NCBI GenBank assembly: GCA_022836615.1
Contig: MU405274.1
Coordinates: 124,001 to 188,000, forward strand
DNA length: 64,000 bases
Direction: 5' to 3'
DNA from: Annulohypoxylon bovei var. microspora
Lineage: Eukaryota; Ascomycota; Sordariomycetes; Xylariales; Hypoxylaceae
Each line of letters starts with the position of its first letter. Within the stretch, counting starts at the first letter, position 1. Below, piece after piece: positions 12,605-23,648 of the stretch. Made by a program: the position numbers and the translations under genes. Under the pieces are notes generated by a model. The model was given only the letters and a program-made list of their open reading frames with translations. It ran no database searches and had not been told where the DNA came from.

Positions 12605-15600
12605 ATGGCCCCACCTCCGGACTCCATCGTCATTTCAGACGATGACGCGACGGAATCCTCGGAGCCGGCGCATAAGCCTGCCATAGCTGCCTCTGCCAAG
12701 AAGCGAAAAATAAATCCGGAAATTTTGGGGAAGGTTGAATGGAGTGATGACTCCGATGTCACCTATGAAGCATTCAAGAAGCGCAAAGGGAGCCGGAAGT
12801 CATCGTCTATAAAAGGTAAAGGCAAGGCCGTGGCACAGGGTCATGCACGTAACCCTGCTAGATCAAAGAAGGATAAAGCTCGCCAGAACGACGATAGTGT
12901 ATCATCTTCAGACTCGGATCTCCCAGAGAAATCACTTCCTCAGTACATACAAGACCGTCGCAGACAGTTTGATCAGAATCGTGAAATCTTACGTGAAGGC
13001 GGCCTACGACTTCCCCCAGATTATTCAGATGTCTACTTTTCTGATGATGAAAGGCTAGCCGACTTAGAAGAGAAACCTCAGTTCGACCAGAAGAGCGGTA
13101 TTAAACCATGTCGCCCCTACAAAGATGTGGTTCTAGAACATTCAGCCGGTGTCATCCCAGCTTCTATTGCACAATATCTTCGCGACTATCAGATCGAAGG
13201 GGTAAAGTTCCTTCACTATCTCTTCGTCTATCAAAAAGGCGGAATCCTTGGAGATGATATGGGCTTGGGTAAAACTGTCCAGGTTGCAGCTTTCCTCACT
13301 GTCATGTTTGGCAAGACTGGAGATCGTCGTGATGCAAAAAGGATGAGGAAGTTCCGACGCGCCAAGGATGAATGGTATCCTCGCGTCTTGATCATTTGTC
13401 CCGGCTCATTAATTCAAAACTGGAAGAATGAACTGGATAGATGGGGATGGTGGGAAGCTGATTTATATCATGGCGCCAACAGGGACGACGTTCTAGGTGC
13501 TGCCCGGGCAGGAAGGCTAGAAATCATGATCACCACCTATGCCACCTACAAGAACAGCCGCGATGAGGTCAACAGAGTAGCCTGGGACGTTGTTGTGGCA
13601 GACGAATGCCACTCAATCAAGGATATCGCGGCTGAAATTACGAAGGCAATGAACCAGGTCAACTGCCTTTGTAGGATCGGCCTGACCGGAACAGCGATCC
13701 AGAATAAATACGAAGAACTCTGGGCGCTGTTGAACTGGACAAATCCCGGGCAGTTTGGAACGCTAGGAGAATGGAAGAATACAATTTGCAAACCCCTGAC
13801 TATCGGCCAGTCGCATGATGCTACTATTTCCCAGCTAAGCGAGGCCCGAAAGACGGCAAAAAAACTTCGCTTCAATCTCCTCCCACGCTTCTTCTTGCGC
13901 CGAATGAAGAGCCTCATCGCCCACCAACTACCTAAAAAGAGCGACAGAGTTGTGTTCTGCCCGCTTTCCGACCTACAGCGCGAAGCATACGAAAACCTAC
14001 TCGCTAGTGAAGTTGCTACCTTCGTTCGGACCGCATTCGATTTATGCCCATGCGGGTCGAACAGCAAACGAGGGTGGTGCTGTTTCAAAGTCAATGCCTA
14101 TGGTGAATCATGGAAGTCACTAGTATTTCCCATTATTATAACACTGCAGAAGTTGTCGAATCATTTCAACCTCGTCATCCCGCAAAACTCGGACATTCCA
14201 GACAAACACCAACGAGAGCTTCGATTCCTCCAAGCTGCGATGCCGACTACATGGCAAAAACATTATACAAGCCGAGATTCCCTCCTCAATTTAGCCAATC
14301 CGGAGTACTGTGGAAAATGGAAAGTCTTGAGTAAACTTCTTAAGTTCTGGCACGCTGGTGGTGATAAGGTCCTGGTCTTCTCACACAGCGTTCGACTGCT
14401 GAAGATCCTGCAACACCTATTCAACAACACAAGCTATACCTTCAGCTATCTAGACGGTTCTCTGAGCTACGAAGAGCGCCAACAAGTAGTCGACGACTTC
14501 AATTCAGATCCCAGCCAATTCGTGTTTCTAATCTCTACCAAAGCCGGCGGTGTTGGTCTCAACATCACATCAGCCAATAAAGTTGTGATCATGGATCCAC
14601 ACTGGAACCCGTCCTACGACCTTCAGGCACAAGATCGTGCCTACCGGATTGGGCAAGTACGTGATGTCGAGGTATATCGCCTCGTTTCAAGTGGTACCAT
14701 TGAAGAGACTACATATGCAAGACAAATCTACAAGCAGCAGCAGGCGAATATCGGGTACAACGCTTCTAACGAGCGCCGCTACTTCAAAGGGGTGCAGCAG
14801 GATTCCGGGCGCAAGGGAGAGATATTTGGACTAAAGAATCTACTATCCTACCATGGCGATCAAGTCGTCCTTCGTGATATTGTAAACAAAACTAATATTG
14901 CCGAAGCTAAAGCGGGTGTTAAGCTGATAGACATCGATATGGATAAGGCAGCTAAAGATGCTGAAGACGACCAGTTCATCAAAAGAGAGGGCGGCGCTGA
15001 TGACGATGATACTGGTGGGCTAAAGGTATTATCTACCCTCCTTACCAAGGACGACAATAAAGACGGCATTTTGAAACCAGCAAAAGCACGCAAAGCCACG
15101 CATATCGATCCTATCCAAGCAATCCTTGCTTCCGAAGGAGTCGAATATACGCACGAGAACTCGGAGGTTGTAGGCTCGTCTAAAGTCGAGGATGAGCTAT
15201 CACGCCAAGCAGAATTAGCCGTGAGTCAAGACTACGATCCGGAGGCTCGTGCTCTGTTCTTCAACAGCCAGGACGCTTCGGTCGACTACGAGTACAATCC
15301 TCCGGTGGATGTCAGGCAACGCCAGTTCTGCACAATGGCAAAGACCTTCGGGTTTCCTAGCGTGACGGAGTTCGCCTTGGCGGTTGAGAGCATGACCCAA
15401 GAGGAACGGAGGAACTGCTTAGAGCTTTTCTACAAAAAGCGTGTTGAGAAGCTAAAACATCTAGACGAGGTTGCTGAGTCAGATGTTGGTTCGAAGATAG
15501 AGTCTGATGTGAAGGAAGATGTCAAGATGGTGGATGTAAAGGTCGAGGATACTAAGGACGCATTGACCGAGACTGAGGACGACACGGACGAGGAAGATGT

Positions 15601-15772
15601 TAAGATGAAGGAGGAGGCTAAGCCTAGTACGCCAGCTATGAAGCAGGAAATCAAGGATTCCTCCCCTCTTAGCCGGGATGTGAAACGGGTTAAAAAGGAA
15701 AGTCCGCCAACAACGTCTAAGAGGGCATCTCTGTGCATCTGGCTATCCGACGACGAAGGGGACGAATTGTGA
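12605..15772 (+). CDS. SNF2-family DNA-dependent ATPase, ERCC6L2/Rad26-like
   Basis: Uninterrupted gene of 1055 residues. The acidic, Lys-rich N-terminus (residues 1-170) is probably disordered. The ATPase core begins near residue 193. Walker A is GDDMGLGKT (about 214-222). Motif II is DECH (about 333-336), with Cys in place of Ala. Motif III is LTGTAIQN. A Cys-containing insert (CPCGSNSKRGWCC, about 481-493) follows. The helicase C lobe has STKAGGVGLNIT (about 644-655) and the QDRAYRIGQ motif (about 674-682). This arrangement resembles the ERCC6L2 branch of Rad26/CSB-related remodelers, linked to DNA repair and genome stability. The C-terminus is acidic with SUMO-motif-like VKxE repeats. Subfamily assignment is from memory of motif spacing. 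Confidence 0.88.
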   Translation: MAPPPDSIVISDDDATESSEPAHKPAIAASAKKRKINPEILGKVEWSDDSDVTYEAFKKRKGSRKSSSIKGKGKAVAQGHARNPARSKKDKARQNDDSVSSSDSDLPEKSLPQYIQDRRRQFDQNREILREGGLRLPPDYSDVYFSDDERLADLEEKPQFDQKSGIKPCRPYKDVVLEHSAGVIPASIAQYLRDYQIEGVKFLHYLFVYQKGGILGDDMGLGKTVQVAAFLTVMFGKTGDRRDAKRMRKFRRAKDEWYPRVLIICPGSLIQNWKNELDRWGWWEADLYHGANRDDVLGAARAGRLEIMITTYATYKNSRDEVNRVAWDVVVADECHSIKDIAAEITKAMNQVNCLCRIGLTGTAIQNKYEELWALLNWTNPGQFGTLGEWKNTICKPLTIGQSHDATISQLSEARKTAKKLRFNLLPRFFLRRMKSLIAHQLPKKSDRVVFCPLSDLQREAYENLLASEVATFVRTAFDLCPCGSNSKRGWCCFKVNAYGESWKSLVFPIIITLQKLSNHFNLVIPQNSDIPDKHQRELRFLQAAMPTTWQKHYTSRDSLLNLANPEYCGKWKVLSKLLKFWHAGGDKVLVFSHSVRLLKILQHLFNNTSYTFSYLDGSLSYEERQQVVDDFNSDPSQFVFLISTKAGGVGLNITSANKVVIMDPHWNPSYDLQAQDRAYRIGQVRDVEVYRLVSSGTIEETTYARQIYKQQQANIGYNASNERRYFKGVQQDSGRKGEIFGLKNLLSYHGDQVVLRDIVNKTNIAEAKAGVKLIDIDMDKAAKDAEDDQFIKREGGADDDDTGGLKVLSTLLTKDDNKDGILKPAKARKATHIDPIQAILASEGVEYTHENSEVVGSSKVEDELSRQAELAVSQDYDPEARALFFNSQDASVDYEYNPPVDVRQRQFCTMAKTFGFPSVTEFALAVESMTQEERRNCLELFYKKRVEKLKHLDEVAESDVGSKIESDVKEDVKMVDVKVEDTKDALTETEDDTDEEDVKMKEEAKPSTPAMKQEIKDSSPLSRDVKRVKKESPPTTSKRASLCIWLSDDEGDEL

Positions 15773-17404
15773 TTTTTGCTTATTTATGATACCCTGGGCT
15801 TCTATAGATGGGAATTTAGGTGTTTTGGCGTGATAGAGTTGCGGGATCAGCCTTGATTACTTGGGATAACGCCATTGTGCTTTGATATCAAATTTACCGG
15901 TTGCGTATGGAAGGCAATGCAGCACAAGCTAGGCGGGGTGTACGCGGTTCGGGATTTGCTGAGGTAGTACCTACGGTTAGAGTTCTCTGGAATACAGCCT
16001 CACGGCTACTACCTCTTAGGCGATACCCGATTTAAGAATACAACTAGGTTACATCGTCCTTAGTGATAATCTTCGGCAAGTGCTTTGGAATCCGAAGAAG
16101 AGAGGTTATGAGCTTTGGCCTCGAGGCCAATATTTATTGTTGACGTAGATTACTTAGTTCTTGTGTACACTCCGACGTCAAACAAGTGCGATTTATCAAA
16201 CGTATGCATTTATACTGCGCCATAAGACGAGCAACTTAACGAAGTCTAGTAGAATGTTACTATCCCCCATTTGATAACTTCCGCTTCATGGTTCTACATA
16301 TGATTATGTAAGGCACATTCCTGAGTCCTTACCTTAGGTAAGCATAATGGCGTCAAATTAAACGGGCCATGTGCGGAGTGGTGTTAATATTACTGTCAAG
16401 CACTGTGTATCCACTATCCCCTTATTATCTAATCAGCACTTTTTGTCAGTCAAAAAACGTGTAAGCTACCGTCAAGGGATCGAGTCAGCAATAAATGATT
16501 AATCTTATGTGAGGCGTAAACCGTGAAATTGCCATCGTGTAATTCCTGGGGCTTAGCAAACATGTTTCTTTTTTCTTCAAGGAATTTTACCTTGGTACGT
16601 TTTATCTAGATTGTACGCCCTTTCTCTTCCAATAGGATTTCAAGTAGCCTAAATTGACGCATAAACATTCAGGAACAATGTCATCTGTGTAACAATTGTC
16701 CAAATACCCAGGTACAATCTAGGTAGATTTATGGAGAATGCATGCGTAGATCTTCCGCTTGACCCGATAAGTTGGTAGTACAAGATGGGATCAGGGGATT
16801 TGTACAATGTACCTTGCATCATCTCGGCACCGCTTCCCTCTCTTATGACGTTCCACGGAATCCACGCAATTGTTCATGTTGAATGAGCTGGTAAGGTGGA
16901 TGGAAGGCTTGGCCCAGTACATTGTATTAGAAAAAGGATATGTTCGTTCCACCACTGTGTCATTATCTGGTCAGCCTCCTTTCTGTTCCTGAGAGTTAGC
17001 TAGAGTTAGCTAAAGTTAAAAAGGTTGGTTGCTGCGAGTGAACATTCCTTAGAGTGTTGATTGAAGCAACTCAGCAACTTTCCGACCACATTCAGCCAAC
17101 TTCAACTTCTCAGCTTAGTGATATTAATTAATACCTACTTTACCTAATACATAAGCCATAGGCCAAATCTTCTCCACAGGGCGTTTTCGATCCCTTTTTA
17201 CGTCAAGATATTCCCGACTCGGTTTATCCTAATCTTCCAAGTACCATAGAGACGTCATCTTCGCTCGTTTGCGGGACCGATCGTCACCCCTTGATCGTCC
17301 ACCTGTAGCCATTCATTCTCATCAAAAGGATCACTCACAGAACCAAGAATCCAGCCATTCAACCCATTTACACTCGCTCATCACGGAGATCAGAAAATAT
17401 AGCA
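15773..17404. other. Intergenic region with one copy of a dispersed repeat
   Basis: 1.6 kb AT-rich spacer between two plus-strand genes. Apart from the repeat copy at 16346-16437 I see no coding or RNA feature. The last 150 bp before 17405 are the likely leader of the secreted-protein gene. Confidence 0.5.
16346..16437 (+). repeat. Dispersed AATGGCGTC repeat, copy A
   Basis: Begins AATGGCGTCAAAT and shares TGTTAATATTACTGT and CTATCCCCTTATTA blocks, in the same order and at similar spacing, with the copies at 19033-19110 and (inverted) 19150-19238. It is a diverged, unclassified repeat. Confidence 0.6.
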
Positions 17405-18499
17405 ATGATGAAGTCACTCGTTCAAACTCTGCTATTCACAACGGCCACCTGCGCCACCATCCAAACCAGAGAAAGCAATAGCGGATGTTGCTTCCAACTC
17501 GCCTCGGTAGGAAAGGTCAACGAGACAGTCTTGGAGGATCATGTTGGTGATTTACTCTTGGGCGGTACCTTTCAACAGGGCGGCTTCTGCCTAGATAAGA
17601 CGACCAAAACCATACAGGATGGTTTGAAACACAATTGCTTCATGAGAGCCCCAGACTACCAGTTCGAATGTTATCAAGGCGCTGTTGGTACCACTGCGTT
17701 CAGCGTCACGTCTCCCAAGCCGGACGGGAAGAATTATCTCACATATGACAATGGTCCTGGTACTTTTTACGCATGTCAAATGGGCACCGACCAAACCTAC
17801 GACATCTACTCCTCGGAAAGGACTGACAAGAATGGGTGTGTCCCAGTCGCATTAGCACTTACGAACGAGACGCCAGAGTGCGGCGCTGGCGGTAATACCA
17901 GTAATGCTACTGTCACAAAACGTTGTCAGGCGGACCGGCCGACTAAGCCGCTACGACGCCAGGCTTCACCATCAGCCTGCTCCATCGCAGCGTCGGCACC
18001 GTCCCTTTCCCCTAAACAACTAAGGCCCGGCAACTCCTCCGCGTTAGGCGGAGCCAATGCCGCGCAAGCAAGAATTACTCCCGAAAGCAGCACCATATTC
18101 GACTACACCATCCCCAAAGACTTCCTCCCCAAGGACGCCGCCAAGTCCTCGCTGTGCGCTCTCCAATTCCGCATGCCGGTCTGCACGGCTCTTCCCAAGG
18201 GTTATCCTTGCTACAGCTTTAGTGGGCTCGAGCAGGAGGTTCTGTCCAACTCCGGCATGGCGTTCCACCTTGAGGCCGACGACGGCAACGCGCCGTGGAA
18301 CAGCACCGAGGTCCACCAGGTCTTCCCCGGAGACAACACGACCATCGGCGTTTTCGAGTGCGGTCAGATCGCCGATCGCAAGATGAGCTGGCACGTGAGC
18401 AGCGTTAGGGAGTTCGTCCTCGAATTCCTACAGGCTGGCGTGGGCCAGGGCGCCGAGTTCCAGGACGGGATCGGCGCCTGGATCGTCCCGTGTCAGTGA
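17405..18499 (+). CDS. Secreted protein with But2-like C-terminal domain
   Basis: Intronless gene of 364 residues. The first 18-20 residues form a signal peptide (MMKSLVQTLLFTTATCAT). An N-terminal domain with about eight cysteines follows (GCCFQL at about 26, then CLDK, CFM, CYQG, CQMG). A linker contains dibasic KR and RR sites (about residues 178-193) that a Kex2-type protease could cut. The C-terminal part (about 225-364) has the hydrophobic pattern of the But2 C-terminal domain and ends GIGAWIVPC. This two-part architecture is common in secreted or wall-associated proteins of filamentous ascomycetes and its function is unknown. The start is the first of two tandem Met codons. Confidence 0.75.
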   Translation: MMKSLVQTLLFTTATCATIQTRESNSGCCFQLASVGKVNETVLEDHVGDLLLGGTFQQGGFCLDKTTKTIQDGLKHNCFMRAPDYQFECYQGAVGTTAFSVTSPKPDGKNYLTYDNGPGTFYACQMGTDQTYDIYSSERTDKNGCVPVALALTNETPECGAGGNTSNATVTKRCQADRPTKPLRRQASPSACSIAASAPSLSPKQLRPGNSSALGGANAAQARITPESSTIFDYTIPKDFLPKDAAKSSLCALQFRMPVCTALPKGYPCYSFSGLEQEVLSNSGMAFHLEADDGNAPWNSTEVHQVFPGDNTTIGVFECGQIADRKMSWHVSSVREFVLEFLQAGVGQGAEFQDGIGAWIVPCQ

Positions 18500-19032
18500 T
18501 GGGCTACACGTGCGGGTTCGTTTGAGGCGGTCGTGAGAGACCTGCTTTTTGGCACGGGGATGGTTGGGGGGGAGTGAAAATGGCTAAACCGGACTTGAAA
18601 AATGTGCCAAATTAGACCTCGTGTGCTTTCTAGGGCAATGCATGGTAGTGAGCAATGACACGAAGGCGGCTTATTGGTAATAGGTTCGGCGGTTAGCATG
18701 GCCGTTGTACATTTATTGTACAAATACTCAGATGCCTCGGTAGACTAAAACATTGTAATGTATAGATTGGGGCATCTTATTATTGTTATCGCGGTGTATT
18801 GATGTTAGTAACAAGTACCTACCTACGCATAGGGGTGAAATCTTGTTCTGCTATAACCTAGTGACCCTTGAGTGACGGCGACGTTGCCGTGGAAATGATC
18901 AGCTTTTTTATTTTATCTTGATCACAGTTGATCGGGATCGCGGAAGAAGAAGAAAAGAAAAAAGAATCCATCTACGCCTGTGGCGTGCGATGTATTACCA
19001 CACCAAATTTTCAACCGATATGTACTCTCCCG

Positions 19033-19110
19033 AATGGCGTCAACATAAATGAAGCATGTGCTAATATTACTGTATTGGACTGTATGCTAGACTATCCCCT
19101 TATTACATAG
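19033..19110 (+). repeat. Dispersed AATGGCGTC repeat, copy B (left arm of inverted pair)
   Basis: Begins AATGGCGTCAACATAAATG and contains TGTGCTAATATTACTGT and CTATCCCCTTATTA. The reverse complement of 19150-19238 matches it over most of its length, so the pair can fold into a hairpin with a spacer of about 40 bp. Confidence 0.7.
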
Positions 19111-19149
19111 CTAGCATCCATCGCCAGCCGTAAGACGTTAGATAAGTGA

Positions 19150-19238
19150 TCAAGGGGATAGCTAATCACACAGTGTGGCTTAGTAGTATTAGCACATACC
19201 TAGGTACTCGCACAAACTTCATTTATTCCGACGCCATT
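19150..19238 (-). repeat. Dispersed AATGGCGTC repeat, copy C (right arm, inverted)
   Basis: Read on the minus strand it begins AATGGCGTCGGAATAAATG and goes on with TGTGCTAATACTACT and GCTATCCCCTTGAT, matching copy B. It includes one exact TACCTAGGTA palindrome (19197-19206) absent from copy B. Confidence 0.7.
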
Positions 19239-19782
19239 GTCACTCCTCACTATAAACGATGCGTTTAAGGAAAGCCACTTAAACTGTGTGAGGGATATAA
19301 ATTATCTCGCTACGACTAAAGCTCTTGGAGCTCTTTTCTCCCTAATACATCACACATTCTTTCCAACATGTTTCTCCTTAAGCCTCGGAGTATTATTACG
19401 ACTTCATCATTATAATACTTCTCTCAACCTAGCGAGTTATATATATTTACGGGGCTTCTATAGTGCTAGCCATGGATCAGAGCACCAATATAGCGCAGGT
19501 GCCATCCAGCGTGAAGATAGTTGTCCAGTTACAAAACAACTATCAAAATCCCTGATTGAAAATTGTTGTAGGTAAGTTGACTTTCTGATAGATGGCTAAT
19601 AGTGTTGATAGTCTTTGTCTACATCCATCTACATCCATCATATCTACATAGGTAGACCCGCCTCTAGACTATCTATCATGTACTTGACATCTATTTAGAC
19701 GTCCATCCTAGCCAACCATCGTAGATAACGATCACGCTCATTCATCCATCCATCCACTCATCATATCCACCTCCCCTAACGC

Positions 19783-21721
19783 TCAACGGCCGCTAAAATC
19801 CGCGTACAAACTGCCCTTAGCATCGACGTCTATGACCTCCTCCAGCAGCCTCGACCGCGCGACCCGGTCGGCGGTGAGCTCGTACTCGGGCGGCAGGTCG
19901 ACGGCGGCCTCGTCCTCGCCGTCGGCGTTGCCGTACATCATGTCGACGACGGCCTTGGCCGACAGCACCGCGTTCGGCATCCCGTGCCCCGTGTACCCGG
20001 CGCTGAGCCACAGGCCGTCGCCGCCGCCGGCGCTCGAGGGCACGGCGCCGACCCACGGGTGACCGTCCTTAGAGTACCCCATGATTCCGGTCCACTCGTG
20101 CGTCGGGTAGAGGTCTTGTTTTTGGTGCTTGTTTGCTTCGGGTTGTTTGGTTTCTTGCGCTGACGAGGGATTGGTGCTGGTGTGAGAGGAGGGGAGGGAA
20201 GATGAAGGGGCGTGGTGCAGCGAGAGGTCGACGACGTCGCCGAGCTCGCCGCGCAGGTACCACGACACGGCGGGGTCGATATGACTGTCATCCCACACGG
20301 CGACGCCCCGGCCCTTGGCGTGGCGGCGGCCGCCCCCGAACACGAGCTCCGCGGAGGCGGGCGGCCGCTGCACGAGGTAGTCGTCCCGCTCGTAGGGGTT
20401 CTCGGGCTCGCCCGCGATGTAGAACGTGTGCTTTATGTCCAGCGGCGGGTCCGCCGGGGACGAGGGCACTTCGGGCGGCTGTAAAGACGAGACTTGGCCT
20501 TGCGTCGGCACGATCAGCTGCGTGAACTGCGGGAGCAGGTGCGACGTGTACCCGTTCGTCGCGAGCAGGACCTGGGACGCGGCGATGGTGCCGCGCGGGG
20601 TGTGGACTGTCCATATGGACGTCGACTTGGCGCCGCCGGCACTACTAAGGTTGGGCGAGGTTTCGGCACGTGAGAGCCCCGTTACGGGCGTGTTGGTCTG
20701 CAGGTTGAAGGAGCCTTTCGACCCTTCTTCCTCGTTCGCCGCGAGCAGCCGCTCGAGCACGAAGGCGACGAGCTTGTATGGCCATAGACTCGCGGCATTC
20801 CACTGCACGATAGCGCCCTCGGCATGTGGGACCCGCAGCGCGTCGAGTGTGAGCTCTTTGCGCTCGCCCTCCAGGAGGTAGGCCGGGCTGCCTCCCAGAT
20901 CGCCTTCGCCCTTCTTGCCTTTCGTGACGATGGCCACGTTGGCGGCCAGGTCCGGGTACTCGTCGACTAGGTACTCGACGCTGCGGCGGGCGGCGTCGAA
21001 TAGCTCGGACGAGTAGAAGGCGTGCACCCCGCTCGTCGTGTGCCAGTCGCACGGGATCGAGAACTGTTCGACTAGCTCTTTGAGGTAAAGGAAATTGCGC
21101 AGCTCGAATGAGGCGATGTGCGGCAGCGAGGTGTAGATCGCGGGCTGGCAGTGACCCCCGTTCTAGAGTGGTAGACTGGTTAGTATGTATGTTTTAGGGG
21201 GCGGAGTGAGAATTAGTGAAATGAGACGTTATATGAGGTGGTATGTATTAAGTGTAAGTAGTAGGGCCGAATCCCTACCATGGACGTATATGATTTGAGA
21301 GGCCTCATCGGCGATGAGGTTTTGAGAAAAGGGATTTAAGGGAGGATGGAGGAAAAGGGGGTGTTGGTGACACGTGGGGGAAACAGGCCGTCCAACTTGG
21401 AGACCCTTCTTTCGATACGGAAAGTTCCATGAATCAACTCACTCTGCCAGTGGCCCCCCAACAGGCCTCTCTCGCGTCGACCATTACGATATCTAGATCG
21501 GGTCGCAACTCTTTTAAGAAGTGGGCGGCAAAACTCCCCGTGATGCCGCTCCCCACGATTACAACATCGGCGGAGCGGGGTAACTCTTTCGTCGTTCTAT
21601 GGCCTAACAACTTGGTCGAAGGCTCCTTGTGCCAGTACGCCTTCGTTGGGTTGTCGACTGGTAAGCCAGACTGGCCCTTGAGAAGCTGAGCCTGCGACAT
21701 GTTGGTCCACCCAGGTCCCAA
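19783..21721 (-). CDS. FAD-dependent oxidoreductase, DAO family
   Basis: Two exons (21721-21443, 21162-19783) give 552 residues. The 280-bp intron is phase 0, and joining across it restores the family motif GATGR|NGGHC. The FAD-binding Rossmann motif VVIVGSGITGSFAA is at about residues 51-64. A DAO-fold core follows, with LLATNGYTSHLLP, WTGIMGYSKDGHPWVG and GLWLSAGYTGHGM near the C-terminus. This is the layout of D-amino-acid/sarcosine-oxidase-like flavoproteins of fungi; the exact substrate is unknown. There is no signal peptide. The gene body is GC-rich against AT-rich flanks. A low-complexity Ser/Thr/Gln/Lys insert lies near residues 390-420. A palindromic element sits 104 bp upstream of the start. 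Confidence 0.9.
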
Positions 21722-21824
21722 GTGAGCTCTTTGTCTCCGATGAGCGGGCGGGGGAAGAAACCTAGCAAAGAAGACTCCAAGTGAGTATTCTTGAGTTGGT
21801 GCAAGTTGACTAAGTATGAGACTA

Positions 21825-22650
21825 CTATTATTGACCCATTTACGAGACGGGTGGGGTGGCGAGACTGCAAAATGATTTTTTCTCCACCAAAATTTGATAT
21901 TTTTCTCGCCTTGTAATCCAACGAAACCAGCTCTTATATAGATGACAGTTATACTTAGATTTTCCTTATTTTTGATTCTTTACTTTAATCCAAGAATGGT
22001 ATTTTTGCAATTTCTTTTGGTGGAGTTATTGGCTGACGAAACGTCGGGCTTTTTTTGTATGGGAAATACACCAAAGTGAAAAAGAGGAATAACATCACCA
22101 CATATACTTATAAAGGTATAAAATCGTATTCATTAGAACGAGGGGAGCTAGGGCTTGCTTTTAATATATATATATTATAAATTTCCATTATTGTTGTGTA
22201 ATAAAGGTAGATTCAAGTTACTCCCATACAAATTTCAATTTCACTTTGTATGGGAAAAGCTTTTATTCAACATACACAACGCAATAAATTTTCTATATGC
22301 AATTTGTATATATCGTTTTAAAGCTTTAAAGCTTCTCGTTCTAATGATTACTTTAATAATATTCTTGTACAATAAATCGTGAAGTTATTCCGCTTTTCGC
22401 TTTGGTGTATTTCCCATACAAAAAAGCCCAACGTTTCGTCAGCCAATAACTCCACTAAAAGAAATCGCAAAAATACCATTCTTGGATTAAAGTAAAGAAT
22501 CAAAAATAAGGAAAATCTAAGTATACATAACTCATATACCTAATCAAAAAGGGGTGCGTTATACGTTGCGAAAAAAACGAGATTTTGGTGGGGAAATTTT
22601 TATTTTGCAGTCTCGCCACCCCACCCGTCTCGTAAATGGGTCAATAATAG
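21825..22650. mobile_element. Long-TIR palindromic element (MITE/foldback-like) with TA target duplication
   Basis: An 826-bp element flanked by TA on both sides. The termini are perfect inverted repeats for about 48 bp (CTATTATTGACCC...CTGCAAAAT). After a diverged segment they match again over about 130 bp (CTTAGATTTTCC... to ...ATACACCAAAG), and more weakly to an ATTAGAACGAG block about 310 bp from each end. The centre is very AT-rich and encodes no transposase. TA duplication points to mobilisation by a Tc1/mariner-superfamily (Fot1/pogo-type) enzyme in trans. No second copy is in the window. It lies in the DAO gene promoter. Confidence 0.85.
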
Positions 22651-23648
22651 TACATAAGAGTTTCACATTCAGCCTCCTTGCGTTCTCAAGCCTTTGTGGT
22701 AATGTATGTTGGTTAAGAGTTTGGGTGAGGGTTGCAGCTTAGAATGAGACGCGGGTAGCTGCGGCCAGTGGGTTACATATGAGTTTAAGGTTGTATGTAC
22801 CCAGTTAGATGCCTCGGGTTGCCGAGTATGTCGGCTGGCAATGGGCTCAATTGATTACTCGGGCAGCAACTGCCAGCTGGCAGCTTACCTTAATCAACCA
22901 ATTATGTCTTAGGAATCTTGATGTCTCCTAACTTCAACTCTCAACCTTAAAACACTGTACCACAGGCCCATCTTTGACATCCTTAAACCTCATAACTCAC
23001 ATTTCATCTCGTTTCTTCCATATCTATTTCATATCATACAGAAAGTGCCTTGCTTAGTACGTATGTTCCATAAGCGAGAGTAGCTTATCCTTAGAGCCTA
23101 GACAAAGTACAACTCAAGAGGTCTAACGAGTCTCTTACATCCACCCAAACAGTCTACCTTTGACATTTCATGTTCCATACCAATACAGACTTAATGACAT
23201 GGAAACTACATTTGCTTCGCCATCGAAATACAACCTGGTTACATGATTTTGCCGGGGTGTTCAGCCGTCCATGGATCCCTACGTGTCCCAGTTTCGGCCG
23301 CAAGCCACCTTCTAGAACTACCCATGATTAGATCGGGTAGTTAGAGGCTTAAAATGCGGCTGTATACAAGTGGCTATCCTACCCTTACGGCCGAATGAAG
23401 CATATATCAAAACTGTTCAATATTCAGCTGCCTAATTCTTTCTGCAGCGGATGGATATATGTACCGTTGCATCTGTTGGACAAGCGCTTGTAGTAACAAG
23501 CTAGATCTATATCAGTTCCCCCAAGATTCTAACCCCTATCATATAACGTGAGAAACCATGATCCATTTCCATTGGAATATTCCTATTCCCCCTATTATTC
23601 TCCATTTTTCTCACCTTAGTATGCCACGCTAACCCAAAGCCTTGCGAG
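22651..23648. other. Intergenic region upstream of the aspartic-protease-like gene
   Basis: 1.0 kb with no supported ORF. It is presumably the promoter and leader of the plus-strand gene at 23649. No repeat was recognised. Confidence 0.5.

Larger units (their letters stand above)
18500..19782. other. Convergent intergenic region with inverted repeat
   Basis: 1.28 kb between converging genes. It contains the two inverted copies of the AATGGCGTC repeat (19033-19238) and short TCTACATCCA / CATCCATC tracts (about 19617-19760). No coding sequence is supported. Confidence 0.5.
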
